A stretch of 64,000 nt of DNA from Paludibacteraceae bacterium (lineage in GTDB: Bacteria; Bacteroidota; Bacteroidia; Bacteroidales; Paludibacteraceae), in contig JAFTIM010000014.1 in assembly GCA_017456885.1 (NCBI GenBank), positions 29,388 to 93,387 on the forward strand, in the 5' to 3' direction. Made by a program: the position numbers and the translations under genes. Below are positions 27,260 through 36,274 of the stretch, piece after piece; the stretch's first letter is position 1, and every line of letters begins with the position of its first letter. Below the pieces are notes generated by a model. That model saw only the letters and a list, made by a program, of their open reading frames with translations. It searched no databases and was not told the origin of the DNA.

Positions 27260-27988
27260 ATGAAAAATTTTAAATTCAAAATAGATGGCGTTGATTATGA
27301 AGTTTCAGTAAACGAGTTAGAAGGAAATAACGCCGAAGTTGTTGTTAATGGAAAATCATTTAACGTAGAACTTGACAACGAACAACCTACAGCATCAGCC
27401 CCAGTAGCACGCGTTGCTCAATCGGCTGCAGTTCCTGCAAGTAAAAAAGTTGCAGCAAACATCAAAGCTCCTCTTCCTGGTAGCATTATCAAAGTGTTGG
27501 TAAGCAATGGTCAAAGTGTAAAACGTGGTGATGTGTTGCTTACTATGGAATCAATGAAAATGGAAAACAACGTGTGTGCAGAATCTGATGGAACAATCAA
27601 AAACGTACTTGTAAAACAAGGACAAAACGTTATGCAAGACGATGTTCTTATCGAATTCGAAGGTACTGTAGTAGAAGCAGCGGCTCCTGCTCCTGCACCG
27701 AAACCACAAGCAAAACCAGCTGCGGCACCAAAAGCAGCTCCTGCTCCAGCAGCAGCTCCAAAACCAGCAGGCGGTGCAAGTGCTGTGAAAGCTCCACTTC
27801 CTGGTAGCATTATCAAAGTGTTGGTTAGCGAAGGTCAAAGCATCAAACGTGGCGATGTGTTGCTTACTATGGAATCAATGAAAATGGAAAACAACATTAT
27901 GGCAGAAAAAGATGGTGTTGTTGGCAAAATCTATGTTCAAGCAGGAAAATCTGTTATGCAAGACGATGTTTTGTTGGATTTAGCTTAA
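27260..27988 (+). CDS. mmdC: biotin carrier subunit with two biotinyl domains
   Basis: A 242-residue carrier. After an N-terminal beta-rich segment (1-45) and a linker, a first biotinyl domain (about 68-135) has the biotin lysine Lys100 in ESMKMEN. An Ala/Pro-rich linker (139-172) follows, then a second biotinyl domain (about 176-242) with Lys208 in the same motif. Decarboxylase carriers usually have one such domain and about 130-145 residues. The protein shuttles carboxyl groups from MmdA to the membrane pump; two arms may double the loading per complex. The duplicated DNA is annotated separately. Confidence 0.92.
   Translation: MKNFKFKIDGVDYEVSVNELEGNNAEVVVNGKSFNVELDNEQPTASAPVARVAQSAAVPASKKVAANIKAPLPGSIIKVLVSNGQSVKRGDVLLTMESMKMENNVCAESDGTIKNVLVKQGQNVMQDDVLIEFEGTVVEAAAPAPAPKPQAKPAAAPKAAPAPAAAPKPAGGASAVKAPLPGSIIKVLVSEGQSIKRGDVLLTMESMKMENNIMAEKDGVVGKIYVQAGKSVMQDDVLLDLA
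27464..27571 (+). repeat. direct repeat encoding biotinyl domain, copy 1
   Basis: These 108 bases recur at 27788-27895 with about eight differences. They encode the core of the biotinyl domain, including the modified lysine. The high nucleotide identity, including synonymous positions, suggests recent duplication or gene conversion. Confidence 0.85.
27788..27895 (+). repeat. direct repeat encoding biotinyl domain, copy 2
   Basis: Second copy of the 108-base repeat at 27464-27571. The two copies are separated by an Ala/Pro linker-coding stretch and stay in frame. Confidence 0.85.
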
Positions 27989-28006
27989 TTTAAAACCCTA
28001 AAAACG

Positions 28007-29323
28007 ATGAAACGATTTATTAAAATTCTTTGCTTAACATTTGCACTTGCTCTACCTACAAATCAGTTGTGGGCAGCGGAACAACAAAGTGCAACTTCCA
28101 ACGAAAAAGAAGACATCGTGATGTCTGAAAAAATTATTAACGTTGGAGAAACATTAAGTGATTTTGCTGAAAGTTCTGGTATTGGCAAAATGCTAAATAC
28201 AGAAAACGAAGGCGATTGGCGAAACATTATGATGATTGCCATTGCTTGTTTGTTGCTTTATTTGGCAATTGTAAAACAATTCGAACCATTGCTTTTGTTA
28301 CCTATTGCGTTTGGTATGTTGCTATCAAACATTCCTGGTGCAAATATGTTCCACGAAAGTTTGTTCGCTGGCGGACACGTACATTGGGGCGACTTTTATG
28401 CAAATGCAGGATTACTCGACTACCTTTATTTAGGTGTTAAACTTGGTATTTATCCTTGTTTGATATTTATCGGTATCGGAGCAATGACCGACTTTGGGCC
28501 ACTTATCTCTAATCCAAAAAGTTTATTACTAGGTGCTGCTGCACAATTAGGTATTTTTGCGACCTTCATCGGTGCTTTGGCATTAGGTTTTACAGGTCCT
28601 GAAGCAGGTTCTATTGGTATTATTGGTGGTGCAGATGGTCCAACAGCTATTTTCTTGACATCGAAATTAGCACCTCATTTACTTGGTCCTATTGCTGTTG
28701 CGGCATACTCTTACATGGCACTAGTACCAGTTATTCAACCTCCAATTATGAGAGCCCTAACTACACAAAAAGAGCGTGTCATTAAAATGCCACAACTACG
28801 TACCGTTTCTAAAACTGAAAAAATCATTTTCCCTATAATGATTACAATTGTAGTGGCTCTTATTTTACCTGATGCCGCTACTCTTATCGGTTGTTTGATG
28901 TTTGGTAACCTATTGAAAGAATGTGGTGTTACTGAACGTTTAAGCAAAACGGTTCAAAATGAGTTGATGAACATCGTTACTGTATTTCTTGGCATTACCG
29001 TTGGTGCAACTGCCACTGCAAGTACATTCCTTGCATGGGGAACTATAAAGATCATTGTTCTTGGAGTTATTGCATTTAGTATTGGATCGGCAGGAGGTGT
29101 TTTGCTTGCAAAATTCATGAACTTATTCTTGAAAGAAAAAATTAATCCATTGATTGGTTCTGCTGGTGTTTCTGCAGTGCCAATGGCAGCTCGTGTATCT
29201 CAACAAGTTGGACAAGAATCTGACCCAGGAAACTTCCTATTGATGCACGCTATGGGACCCAACGTAGCAGGTGTTATCGGGTCGGCAGTAGCTGCTGGAA
29301 TCCTTCTCTCAATGTTAGGATAA
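28007..29323 (+). CDS. mmdB: sodium-pumping decarboxylase, beta subunit (OadB family)
   Basis: A 438-residue membrane protein that decarboxylates carboxybiotin and drives sodium export. The core from about residue 75 has the family segments [50 protein letters not shown] and [11 protein letters not shown]. The N-terminal 70 residues are extra relative to a minimal OadB: a signal-like helix (1-24, ending LWAAEQQ) and a polar stretch. The last gene of the operon is followed by a perfect terminator at 29342-29377. Confidence 0.93.
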   Translation: MKRFIKILCLTFALALPTNQLWAAEQQSATSNEKEDIVMSEKIINVGETLSDFAESSGIGKMLNTENEGDWRNIMMIAIACLLLYLAIVKQFEPLLLLPIAFGMLLSNIPGANMFHESLFAGGHVHWGDFYANAGLLDYLYLGVKLGIYPCLIFIGIGAMTDFGPLISNPKSLLLGAAAQLGIFATFIGALALGFTGPEAGSIGIIGGADGPTAIFLTSKLAPHLLGPIAVAAYSYMALVPVIQPPIMRALTTQKERVIKMPQLRTVSKTEKIIFPIMITIVVALILPDAATLIGCLMFGNLLKECGVTERLSKTVQNELMNIVTVFLGITVGATATASTFLAWGTIKIIVLGVIAFSIGSAGGVLLAKFMNLFLKEKINPLIGSAGVSAVPMAARVSQQVGQESDPGNFLLMHAMGPNVAGVIGSAVAAGILLSMLG

Positions 29324-29341
29324 ACGCTACTTTTATAAATA

Positions 29342-29377
29342 AAATAAATCCCTTTACAATTGTAAAGGGATTTATTT
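29342..29377. terminator. bidirectional terminator between mmdB and the TlpA-like gene
   Basis: A perfect 36-base palindrome (AAATAAATCCCTTTACAA and its complement) followed by T residues on both strands. It separates two convergent transcription units. Confidence 0.93.
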
Positions 29378-29398
29378 TTTAATTTTCCGGAAATGTTC

Positions 29399-30493
29399 CT
29401 ATCGAAATATTTCTTGAAGTTTTTCTTCTAAAGAAGCATCGTTGAGTTGTTTTGCAAGAATAGTACCATCAGGTCCTAACAGCATTAAATGCGGAATGGC
29501 ATTAACACCATAAACGGAAGAACCTAACGACTCCCAACCTTTTAAATCGGACATTTGGTGCCATGGCAACTCAAGTGCCTGAATACCCGAAATCCATGCT
29601 TGTTCGTCGTTGTCAAACGATATTCCAACCACATCAACGCCTTTTGCTTTATATGTTTCATAAATACGCTTCAACTCGGGCATTGCACGACGACATGGTC
29701 CGCACCACGAAGCCCAAAAATCGACAACAAGATAGTTGCCTTTGCCTGCAAAATCGGATAAATGAACTTCATTCCCTTGAGGATCTCTCATTGTAAGATC
29801 CACGAAGACATTCCCAACCGCAACTTTTTTTACAATCTCCAAGCGTGCTGCAATACGGGCAATTTCAGGCTGTATCAGAAATAATTCTCCCGCTTTGTCC
29901 AGCAAGCCTATCTGTTCCTCATCGCTCAACGAACGATAAATCTGGACAAACGCATAAGCACCTGCCACATTATTCAAATTCTCATCAATAAACGAAATTA
30001 CCTTTTCATTATACTCTGTTTCAAGCACATCATACTGATTCTCTATCGAGTTACGTTTCCCGATATTCGTTTCTTCCGTCTTAAAATATTCGGTAATCAG
30101 TTCTTCGAACAAAGGATTGTACTGCTGCTCCAAAAGCAAGTATTTCTGCAAAACATCGTTATTACTCGTCCCCGAAACAGTGGCAACGCCATTGGTAAAA
30201 TCAACACGAATAGTCCCTTTCTCCAACACAACAGGCGCAACAAACGTCCGTTTCGATTCCTGACTCAAAACAATGGTACGAAACAATGCCGTATCTTGCA
30301 CCCCTTTGAAAGTTGCAATACCATTATCAACCAAAACACTATCGGTAAAAACCACATCGCGACCTATCTGCTTTGCAAGATATGCCGTTGCACCATTAAA
30401 ATCGTCCGACACCTCAAGCGTCAACTGATACTCATTTTTCTGACAACTGCACAAAAACAAGGCAGCAAAAAATAAAATTTTAATTTTTTTCAT
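29399..30493 (-). CDS. TlpA-like thiol-disulfide oxidoreductase lipoprotein (DUF4369 + thioredoxin)
   Basis: A 364-residue lipoprotein. The signal peptide ends in a lipobox-like LCSC with Cys17 as the likely lipid anchor. A DUF4369-like beta domain (about 20-115) and a helical linker precede a C-terminal TlpA/AhpC thioredoxin domain (about 225-364) with the active site WCGPC (Cys264, Cys267). Bacteroidales carry many such proteins; they are thought to reduce periplasmic disulfides. The start is 18 bases after the cysS stop, so it is probably the second gene of a cysS operon. Confidence 0.87.
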   Translation of the reverse strand: MKKIKILFFAALFLCSCQKNEYQLTLEVSDDFNGATAYLAKQIGRDVVFTDSVLVDNGIATFKGVQDTALFRTIVLSQESKRTFVAPVVLEKGTIRVDFTNGVATVSGTSNNDVLQKYLLLEQQYNPLFEELITEYFKTEETNIGKRNSIENQYDVLETEYNEKVISFIDENLNNVAGAYAFVQIYRSLSDEEQIGLLDKAGELFLIQPEIARIAARLEIVKKVAVGNVFVDLTMRDPQGNEVHLSDFAGKGNYLVVDFWASWCGPCRRAMPELKRIYETYKAKGVDVVGISFDNDEQAWISGIQALELPWHQMSDLKGWESLGSSVYGVNAIPHLMLLGPDGTILAKQLNDASLEEKLQEIFR

Positions 30494-30511
30494 TGATCTA
30501 TCTTGTTAAAA

Positions 30512-31975
30512 TTATAAACTCCACTCAAAACCGTCTTTTGTATCTTTTATTGAAAAGCCAAGAGCCGTCAGTTCGTTGCGGATTTTGTCCGAGGTTGCCC
30601 AATCTTTGTTTTGTTTGGCTTGCAAGCGCAAATCCAACAACAAATCAACTGCTTTTTTGTAAGCATCGTTTTTATTGTCATCGGCTTCGGTTTTTATTCC
30701 CAAAACATCTTCCACAAAAAGCGAAAATACCGCTTTCAGTTCCTCCAAATCGACTGCTGAAATGCTCCCTTTGCCGTCAGCAACGGTGTTGATGGCTTTG
30801 CACGCGTCGAATAGGTGCGAAATCACAATCGGCGTGTTCAAGTCGTCGCACATGGCCTCTTCGCAGCGGTCGCGCAGACCTTTCACATCGATGGTCGATT
30901 GCGCCGCCGGCACTATTTTTTGCAGACGTTCGTAGGCTTCCAACAGGCGCGCCAAACCTTTTTCCGACGCTTGCAGCGCTTCGTTGCTGAAATCGACCGT
31001 GCTGCGGTAGTGTGCCTGAAGAATGAAAAAACGAATCGTCATCGGCGAAAATGCCTGTGTCAGCAACGGATGCGAACCGGTGAAAAATTCGTCGAGCGTG
31101 ATGAAGTTGCCCAACGATTTGCCCATCTTTTGTCCGTTGATGGTTATCATGTTGTTGTGCATCCAATAATGCACGGTTTCGTGACCGAGAGCAGCCACAC
31201 TTTGAGCAATTTCGCACTCGTGGTGCGGGAACATCAAGTCCATGCCGCCGCCGTGTATGTCGAACTCTTCGCCGAGGTATTTGGTGCCCATGGCCGAACA
31301 TTCCATGTGCCAACCGGGGAAACCTTCGCTCCACGGACTCGGCCAGTGCATGATGTGTTCGGGCGCGGCTTTTTTCCACAATGCGAAATCGATGCTGCGC
31401 CGTTTTTCAGTCTGACCGTCAAGTTCGCGTGTTGTTTCCAGCAACTCGTCAATATTCCGCCCCGACAGTTTGCCGTAGTGGTGGTCGCGGTTGTATTTTT
31501 CGACATCGAAATAGACCGACCCTTCGCTGACGTACGCGTAGCCGGCATCGAGAATTTTTTGCACAAACGCAATCTGTTCGATAATGTGCCCCGATGCGTG
31601 CGGTTCGATGCTTGGCGGCAACACGTTCAATTTCTCCATCGCCTTGTGATAACGCAACGTATAGTGTTGAACGACCTCCATCGGCTCGAGTTTTTCGAGG
31701 CGCGCTTTTTTGGCTATTTTGTCTTCGCCCTCGTCGGCATCGTGTTCCAAATGACCGACATCGGTGATGTTGCGCACGTAACGCACTTTGTAGCCGAGAT
31801 GCGTCAGATAACGATACAAAACATCGAAAGTGATAGCCGGCCGTGCGTGCCCCAAATGTCCGTCGCCATAGACAGTCGGACCGCAAACGTACAAACCGAC
31901 GTGCGGCGCATGCAGCGGTTTGAACTCTTCTTTTTTGCGAGTCAACGTATTATAAATGTAAAATTTGCTTTCCAT
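30512..31975 (-). CDS. cysS: cysteinyl-tRNA synthetase
   Basis: About 487 residues from the ATG at 31973-31975 ([11 protein letters not shown]); a longer frame adds 12 residues with no support. The class I HIGH motif appears as GHLGHARP after the zinc-site segment [24 protein letters not shown] supplies further zinc ligands, and KMSKS is [16 protein letters not shown] at 31993-32000 on the minus strand is a likely -7 box. Essential housekeeping gene, coupled with a thioredoxin-like lipoprotein gene. Confidence 0.96.
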   Translation of the reverse strand: MESKFYIYNTLTRKKEEFKPLHAPHVGLYVCGPTVYGDGHLGHARPAITFDVLYRYLTHLGYKVRYVRNITDVGHLEHDADEGEDKIAKKARLEKLEPMEVVQHYTLRYHKAMEKLNVLPPSIEPHASGHIIEQIAFVQKILDAGYAYVSEGSVYFDVEKYNRDHHYGKLSGRNIDELLETTRELDGQTEKRRSIDFALWKKAAPEHIMHWPSPWSEGFPGWHMECSAMGTKYLGEEFDIHGGGMDLMFPHHECEIAQSVAALGHETVHYWMHNNMITINGQKMGKSLGNFITLDEFFTGSHPLLTQAFSPMTIRFFILQAHYRSTVDFSNEALQASEKGLARLLEAYERLQKIVPAAQSTIDVKGLRDRCEEAMCDDLNTPIVISHLFDACKAINTVADGKGSISAVDLEELKAVFSLFVEDVLGIKTEADDNKNDAYKKAVDLLLDLRLQAKQNKDWATSDKIRNELTALGFSIKDTKDGFEWSL

Positions 31976-32071
31976 AATCCACTTTTTTAGCGCAAAGGTA
32001 ATATTTTTCAATGTAGTCTCGAAATAGATAAAAAGCGTTTTTATGCCCTCTCTTAATTTATATTAACGAGC

Positions 32072-32102
32072 TTGTTAATCTCGGCATAAAAAAGTATTTT
32101 TG
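32072..32102 (+). promoter_or_regulatory. candidate Bacteroidota promoter of the AAA+ regulator gene
   Basis: TTG (32072-32074), 20 bases, TATTTTTG (32095-32102). It fits the -33/-7 consensus and lies about 25 bases before the chosen start. Confidence 0.6.
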
Positions 32103-32126
32103 TATGATATTTTTAGTCTTTTGTTT

Positions 32127-33368
32127 ATGCAAACATCAGAATTACAAGCTGTAAAACAACGATTTGGAATCATCGGGAATAACTCCCTGCTGAATCGTGC
32201 CATCGATATTGCCGTGCAGGTTGCCAACACCGATTTATCGGTTTTGATTACAGGAGAGAGCGGCGTCGGGAAAGAGAATTTTCCGCAAATCATTCATCAA
32301 TATAGTTATCGCAAACACAATAGTTTTATTGCTATCAACTGCGGTGCAATACCCGAAGGGACCATTGACTCCGAATTGTTTGGACACGAAAAAGGTGCTT
32401 TTACAAGTGCCACATCCGATCGCAAAGGATATTTTGAAGTGGCCGACGGAGGAACCATTTTTCTTGACGAAGTAGGCGAACTTCCTCTTTCCACTCAGGT
32501 GCGATTGCTACGCGTACTCGAAGCAGGAGAATTTATGCGTGTTGGGTCGTCGAAAGTGCAAAAAACAAACGTGCGTGTTGTTGCTGCCACCAATGTAAAT
32601 ATGTTGGAAGCCATTCAAAACAAGAAATTCAGAGAAGACCTTTACTACCGACTGAATGCCGTGCCTATTTATGTACCGCCTTTGCGAGAACGTAAAGAAG
32701 ACATTTTGCTCTTATTCAGAAAATTTGCCAACGACTTTGCAGAGAAATACAATATGCCTCCCATTAAACTCTCCGAAGAAGCACAAATCCTGCTTCAGAA
32801 ATACTATTGGAAAGGCAACATCAGACAACTGAAAAACGTGACCGAGCAAATTTCCGTCATTGAGCACAATCGGGACATTTCGAGCGATATTTTAGCCAAA
32901 TACTTGCCCGATAGCGAAACACGGCAAATGCCAGCCCTGTTTTCACATGGCTCCTCACACGACAAGTCGTTCAACGACGAACGCGAAATTCTTTATCAGG
33001 TCTTATTCGATATGAAAAAAGACATGAACGATTTAAAAAAACTTGTCAACAATATTATCAAACAAGGAAATATCAACATCAGCGAGGACCCCGTGTACGA
33101 AGTACCCACTATTTTCGAACAACAGCAAGAAACACACATTCCGACCATTATCGACAGACAACAACCCGTATCGCGGATAATCAACCCGAATGATGAAATT
33201 CAAGACACCGAAGAATATACCGAAGAGTCTCTTTCGCTTGAAGAATCGGAAAAACGAATGATTGTCAAAGCATTGGAGAAACACAAAAAAAGAAAAGATG
33301 CCGCAAAAGACCTCAACATATCGGAGCGAACACTATACCGAAAAATCAAAGAATATGGATTGGAATAA
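32127..33368 (+). CDS. sigma-54-interaction (AAA+) transcriptional regulator with Fis-type HTH
   Basis: About 413 residues from ATG 32127 (MQTSELQAVK). The AAA+ domain (about 15-245) has Walker A GESGVGKE and Walker B GGTIFLDEVGE. The sigma-54 contact loop reads GAFTSA instead of GAFTGA. A low-complexity acidic linker follows, then a C-terminal Fis-like helix-turn-helix (about 370-412, KDAAKDLNISERTLYRKIKEYG). There is no N-terminal receiver or sensory domain. Related regulators sit before lptE-like genes in Bacteroidales. The GAFT(G to S) change may weaken sigma-54 contact; a role independent of sigma-54 is possible. Confidence 0.87.
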   Translation: MQTSELQAVKQRFGIIGNNSLLNRAIDIAVQVANTDLSVLITGESGVGKENFPQIIHQYSYRKHNSFIAINCGAIPEGTIDSELFGHEKGAFTSATSDRKGYFEVADGGTIFLDEVGELPLSTQVRLLRVLEAGEFMRVGSSKVQKTNVRVVAATNVNMLEAIQNKKFREDLYYRLNAVPIYVPPLRERKEDILLLFRKFANDFAEKYNMPPIKLSEEAQILLQKYYWKGNIRQLKNVTEQISVIEHNRDISSDILAKYLPDSETRQMPALFSHGSSHDKSFNDEREILYQVLFDMKKDMNDLKKLVNNIIKQGNINISEDPVYEVPTIFEQQQETHIPTIIDRQQPVSRIINPNDEIQDTEEYTEESLSLEESEKRMIVKALEKHKKRKDAAKDLNISERTLYRKIKEYGLE

Positions 33369-33885
33369 AGCAAAATATTACCTCACGACAACAATTGCAA
33401 TTGCTGTGATTGCCGTGATTATGAAATCTTGTGCCGTTTCATTTAAATTCAACGGAACTTCTATTGATTATTCAAAAATTAAAACCATCTCCATTTCCGA
33501 ATTTACTAACACCGCCACATTGGTTTATCCGCCATTGGTCATTCAACTCAACGAAGCTTTGCAAGATATTTATCGCAAACAGACACGATTGAACTTTGTC
33601 AATCAAGGAGGCGATTTAGAAATAGAAGGAGAGGTAACAGGTTACACACTGACACCGCTTTCTATTCAAAGCGATGCTTATGCTGCCGAAACCCGATTGA
33701 CAATGACCGTTCGCGTGCGATTTACAAACAATGTAAATCCTGACGAGGACTTTGAGACCAATTTTACGGCATTCCAAAACTTTGAAAGCAGCAAAATGCT
33801 TAACGATGTACAAGACGAACTTATCGGCGTAATGATTGAAGAGATTGTTGACCAAATCTACAACAAAACAGTAGCGAATTGGTAA
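33355..33885 (+). CDS. lptE: LptE-like LPS-assembly protein
   Basis: A 176-residue protein starting inside the end of the regulator gene (ATG 33355, 14-base overlap). It has one N-terminal membrane segment (about 8-24) ending in MKSC, possibly a lipobox whose Cys25 is lipidated. The mature domain (VSFKFNGTSIDYSKIKTISI, LEIEGEVTGY) fits the LptE family of Bacteroidota, which plugs the LptD barrel during LPS export to the outer membrane. Naming rests on this pattern and on the known neighbour order; I am fairly but not fully sure. Confidence 0.75.
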   Translation: MDWNKAKYYLTTTIAIAVIAVIMKSCAVSFKFNGTSIDYSKIKTISISEFTNTATLVYPPLVIQLNEALQDIYRKQTRLNFVNQGGDLEIEGEVTGYTLTPLSIQSDAYAAETRLTMTVRVRFTNNVNPDEDFETNFTAFQNFESSKMLNDVQDELIGVMIEEIVDQIYNKTVANW

Positions 33886-33990
33886 ATGCGTATTTTTAAG
33901 AAAAATGCAGAAAATAGTTTTTAGTTCCGATTTATTCTATATCTTTGCAAACTCTTAACGGTATTTTGTATTATTTAAATATATAGAACA

Positions 33991-34245
33991 ATGAAAAAGG
34001 GAATTCATCCAGAAAGCTATCGACCCGTAGTTTTTAAAGACATGTCAAACGGCGATTACTTCATTACTCGTTCGACTGTTACTACGAAAGAAACCATCGA
34101 TATTGATGGGGTAACTTATCCGTTATTGAAGCTCGAGATTTCAAGTTCGTCACATCCTTTCTACACAGGCAAATCGAAGCTTGTGGATACGGCAGGGCGT
34201 GTCGATAAATTTATGAGCCGATATGGGAATCGTGGAAAAAAATAA
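33991..34245 (+). CDS. rpmE2: 50S ribosomal protein L31 type B
   Basis: An 84-residue ribosomal protein of the zinc-free (type B) L31 class. It starts [22 protein letters not shown], shows [10 protein letters not shown] and ends [13 protein letters not shown], with no CxxC. TATCTTTG at 33940-33947 is a likely -7 box. A clear terminator follows at 34264-34295. Type B L31 is often favoured under zinc shortage, but in Bacteroidales it may be the only form. Confidence 0.95.
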   Translation: MKKGIHPESYRPVVFKDMSNGDYFITRSTVTTKETIDIDGVTYPLLKLEISSSSHPFYTGKSKLVDTAGRVDKFMSRYGNRGKK

Positions 34246-34263
34246 CACAAGTGTAGATAGTGC

Positions 34264-34295
34264 GAAACGCCTCGAACAAATGTTCGGGGCGTTTC
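34264..34295 (+). terminator. terminator after rpmE2
   Basis: GAAACGCC and GGCGTTTC pair, with a CGAAC/GTTCG inner stem, followed by a T-rich stretch. Confidence 0.85.
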
Positions 34296-34318
34296 TGTTT
34301 TCTCGGAAATATCAAGTT

Positions 34319-34600
34319 TTAATCTTGAATACCGCAAAAATCTCTCACTTCATTATAGTCGTCAAGATTAAGAGATGTAGTACTTACCGACTCGCCATTT
34401 ATCCAAACAATTCGCACTTGAATAGCACCATTTATACTCTTTGTTTGTAATGTGGCAGGATCCATATATGTAATACCTACTTTTACCCACGAATCACTCG
34501 TACTAAATTCATATGCATATATAACATTTACATCTGAAGAACAAACCGGTAAAGATGTGTATGCTCCATTACTTTTTGCATAAACTAAAATAATTTTAAC
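34319..34600 (-). pseudogene. 5'-truncated gene remnant, unknown secreted or surface protein
   Basis: On the minus strand an open frame of about 93 codons runs from 34600 to a TAA at 34319-34321 (VKIILVYAKSNGAYTSLPV ... DDYNEVRDFCGIQD). It has normal-looking codon use but no usable start. The codon just upstream is TAA, and the frame opens exactly where the palindromic element at 34600-34930 begins. It looks like the C-terminal end of a longer AT-rich gene whose 5' part was lost. No family recognised. Confidence 0.6.
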
Positions 34601-34930
34601 TTAATCCGATTTTTTCAGGCATCTCGGGTTTTCCTTTTTCTTTCCTTCAATACTACGCATATAAGAAAACGCCAGGGACTCTTTACAAAAAACAGCGGGC
34701 AATTACTTGCTCGCAGAAAGAGGTCCTGAGAAAACCATACACCAAGAAACATAGTAAAAACCCGCATTATACAATGCGAGCGCTGGCTTTACCATTCTTG
34801 GTGCAGTAAAAAAATTTCTCAGGTTCCTTTCTGCCAAAAATAAAGATAACGCTTTCCCTAAAATTCATGATATGCGCTTACGCACAAAAAATCTATATCA
34901 TAGGCATTCCATTTAAAAATTCGGATAAAG
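34600..34930. repeat. large nested palindromic element (element 3)
   Basis: Outer ends CTTAATCCGA (34600-34609) and TCGGATAAAG (34921-34930) are near-complementary. Inside, GCAGAAAGAGGTCCTGAGAAA (34713-34733) pairs with 34815-34834 and ACCAAGAA with TTCTTGGT, down to the apex CGCATT-ATAC-AATGCG (34763-34778). Side hairpins GCGGGCAA-TTAC-TTGCTCGC (34695-34714) and TGCG-CTTA-CGCA (34873-34884, within ATGATAT/ATATCAT) give a branched, cruciform-like layout. No ORF lies within. The rest up to galK holds only AT-rich leader with TATCTTTG at 34993-35000. Confidence 0.7.
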
Positions 34931-35044
34931 ATAAACCATTTTTTATACATAAACTTGCTGAACAACACATTTTTTTCTCAAAAATAAATCTATATCTTTG
35001 TTCAAATTAAATATCAAAATAAACTAACACTAATAATAAGTATT

Positions 35045-36208
35045 ATGACTGTAACAGAATTAAAAACAGCATTTAACGAAACCTACGGCAAACAAGCCGA
35101 AGCCGTTTACTTCTCGCCCGGACGTGTAAATCTTATTGGCGAACACACCGACTACAACGGAGGATTTGTATTTCCCTGTGCATTAAGTTTCGGCACTTAT
35201 CTTTTGATAAGTAAAAATACGGATAAAAAAATGCGATTTAAATCGCTTAACCAACCGGAGATTGTTGAGCTTGAACTTAATCAACTAACCACCCCGCTTG
35301 AGGGTCGCTCGTGGGTAAACTATCCGTTAGGATGCATCGCTCAATTTGTAAAACGCGGTATCAAAATCGAAAATGGCTACGATATACTTATTTGGGGTAA
35401 TGTACCCAATGGTGCAGGGCTTTCATCCTCTGCCGCTTTGGAAGTCGTAACAGCATACGCTTTCAACGAACAACTCGGCACAGGATACGACCGCACCGAA
35501 TTGGCAAAAATTGGACAGCTCTCCGAGCATGAGTTTGCATTGGTCAATTGTGGTATTATGGACCAATTTGCAAGTGCTCAAGGCAAAAAAGACCATGCAA
35601 TATTCTTAAACTGCGACACGCTTCAATTTGAACTTGTGCCAGTAAAACTACAAGGCATCAAAGTAGTTATCAGCAATACGCACAGCCCTCATAAGTTGGA
35701 TTCGGGAGCTTACAATGCACGAGTGGCAGAATGCAAAAAAGCCGTTGAACAACTCAACAGCGTACGTCCTTTGAAATACTTGGCCGAACTTACCGAAGAG
35801 GAATTTAAGAATGTAGAGCATGCCATCACCGACGAAGTCGCACACAAACGAGCACGCCACGTCGTTGGCGAAGTACAACGTACTACCGACGCCGTTAAAG
35901 CCTTAAAAGCAGGCGATATAGAGGCTTTCGGGAAATTGATGAATGCATCGCACGTTTCTTTACGCGACGACTACGAGGTTACAGGCTTGAAACTTGACAC
36001 CATGGCCGAAGAGGCTTGGAAGATTAAGGGTGTTATTGGCTCCCGCATGACAGGTGGCGGATTTGGAGGTTGCACCGTTTCTTTGGTAAAGGACGAAGCA
36101 ATTGACACCTTTATAGCCGAAGTGGGCAAAAACTACAAAGCGAAAACAGGTCTTGATGCCGAATTCTACATTGCCGAAATAGGCGATGGTGCATGCCGAG
36201 TAGAGTAA
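35045..36208 (+). CDS. galK: galactokinase
   Basis: A 387-residue GHMP kinase that phosphorylates alpha-D-galactose at C1 in the Leloir pathway. It has the galactokinase signature PGRVNLIGEHTDYNGGFV (about 24-41), the ATP loop GAGLSSSAALE and the C-terminal motif GSRMTGGGFGGC. Length equals the E. coli enzyme (382) within a few residues. It is followed by galM with a hairpin in between; galT and galE are not in the window. Confidence 0.96.
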   Translation: MTVTELKTAFNETYGKQAEAVYFSPGRVNLIGEHTDYNGGFVFPCALSFGTYLLISKNTDKKMRFKSLNQPEIVELELNQLTTPLEGRSWVNYPLGCIAQFVKRGIKIENGYDILIWGNVPNGAGLSSSAALEVVTAYAFNEQLGTGYDRTELAKIGQLSEHEFALVNCGIMDQFASAQGKKDHAIFLNCDTLQFELVPVKLQGIKVVISNTHSPHKLDSGAYNARVAECKKAVEQLNSVRPLKYLAELTEEEFKNVEHAITDEVAHKRARHVVGEVQRTTDAVKALKAGDIEAFGKLMNASHVSLRDDYEVTGLKLDTMAEEAWKIKGVIGSRMTGGGFGGCTVSLVKDEAIDTFIAEVGKNYKAKTGLDAEFYIAEIGDGACRVE

Positions 36209-36229
36209 TTTTCTTACATCAACAACACT

Positions 36230-36257
36230 GATAAGCCAATAATTTAGTTGGCTTATC
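36230..36257 (+). terminator. intergenic hairpin between galK and galM
   Basis: GATAAGCCAA-TAATTTAG-TTGGCTTATC, a perfect ten-base stem followed by TCTTTATTTT. It may end a share of galK transcripts before galM or stabilise the galK message. Confidence 0.7.
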
Positions 36258-36274
36258 TCTTTATTTTATAAGAT

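Noticed and set aside
27464..27895. Biotinyl-domain duplication as a simple assembly artefact
   Set aside because: The two copies differ at about eight positions and are joined by a distinct Ala/Pro linker in frame, which an assembly duplication would not create.
33991..34245. Zinc-binding L31
   Set aside because: No CxxC pairs are present, so this is the type B form.
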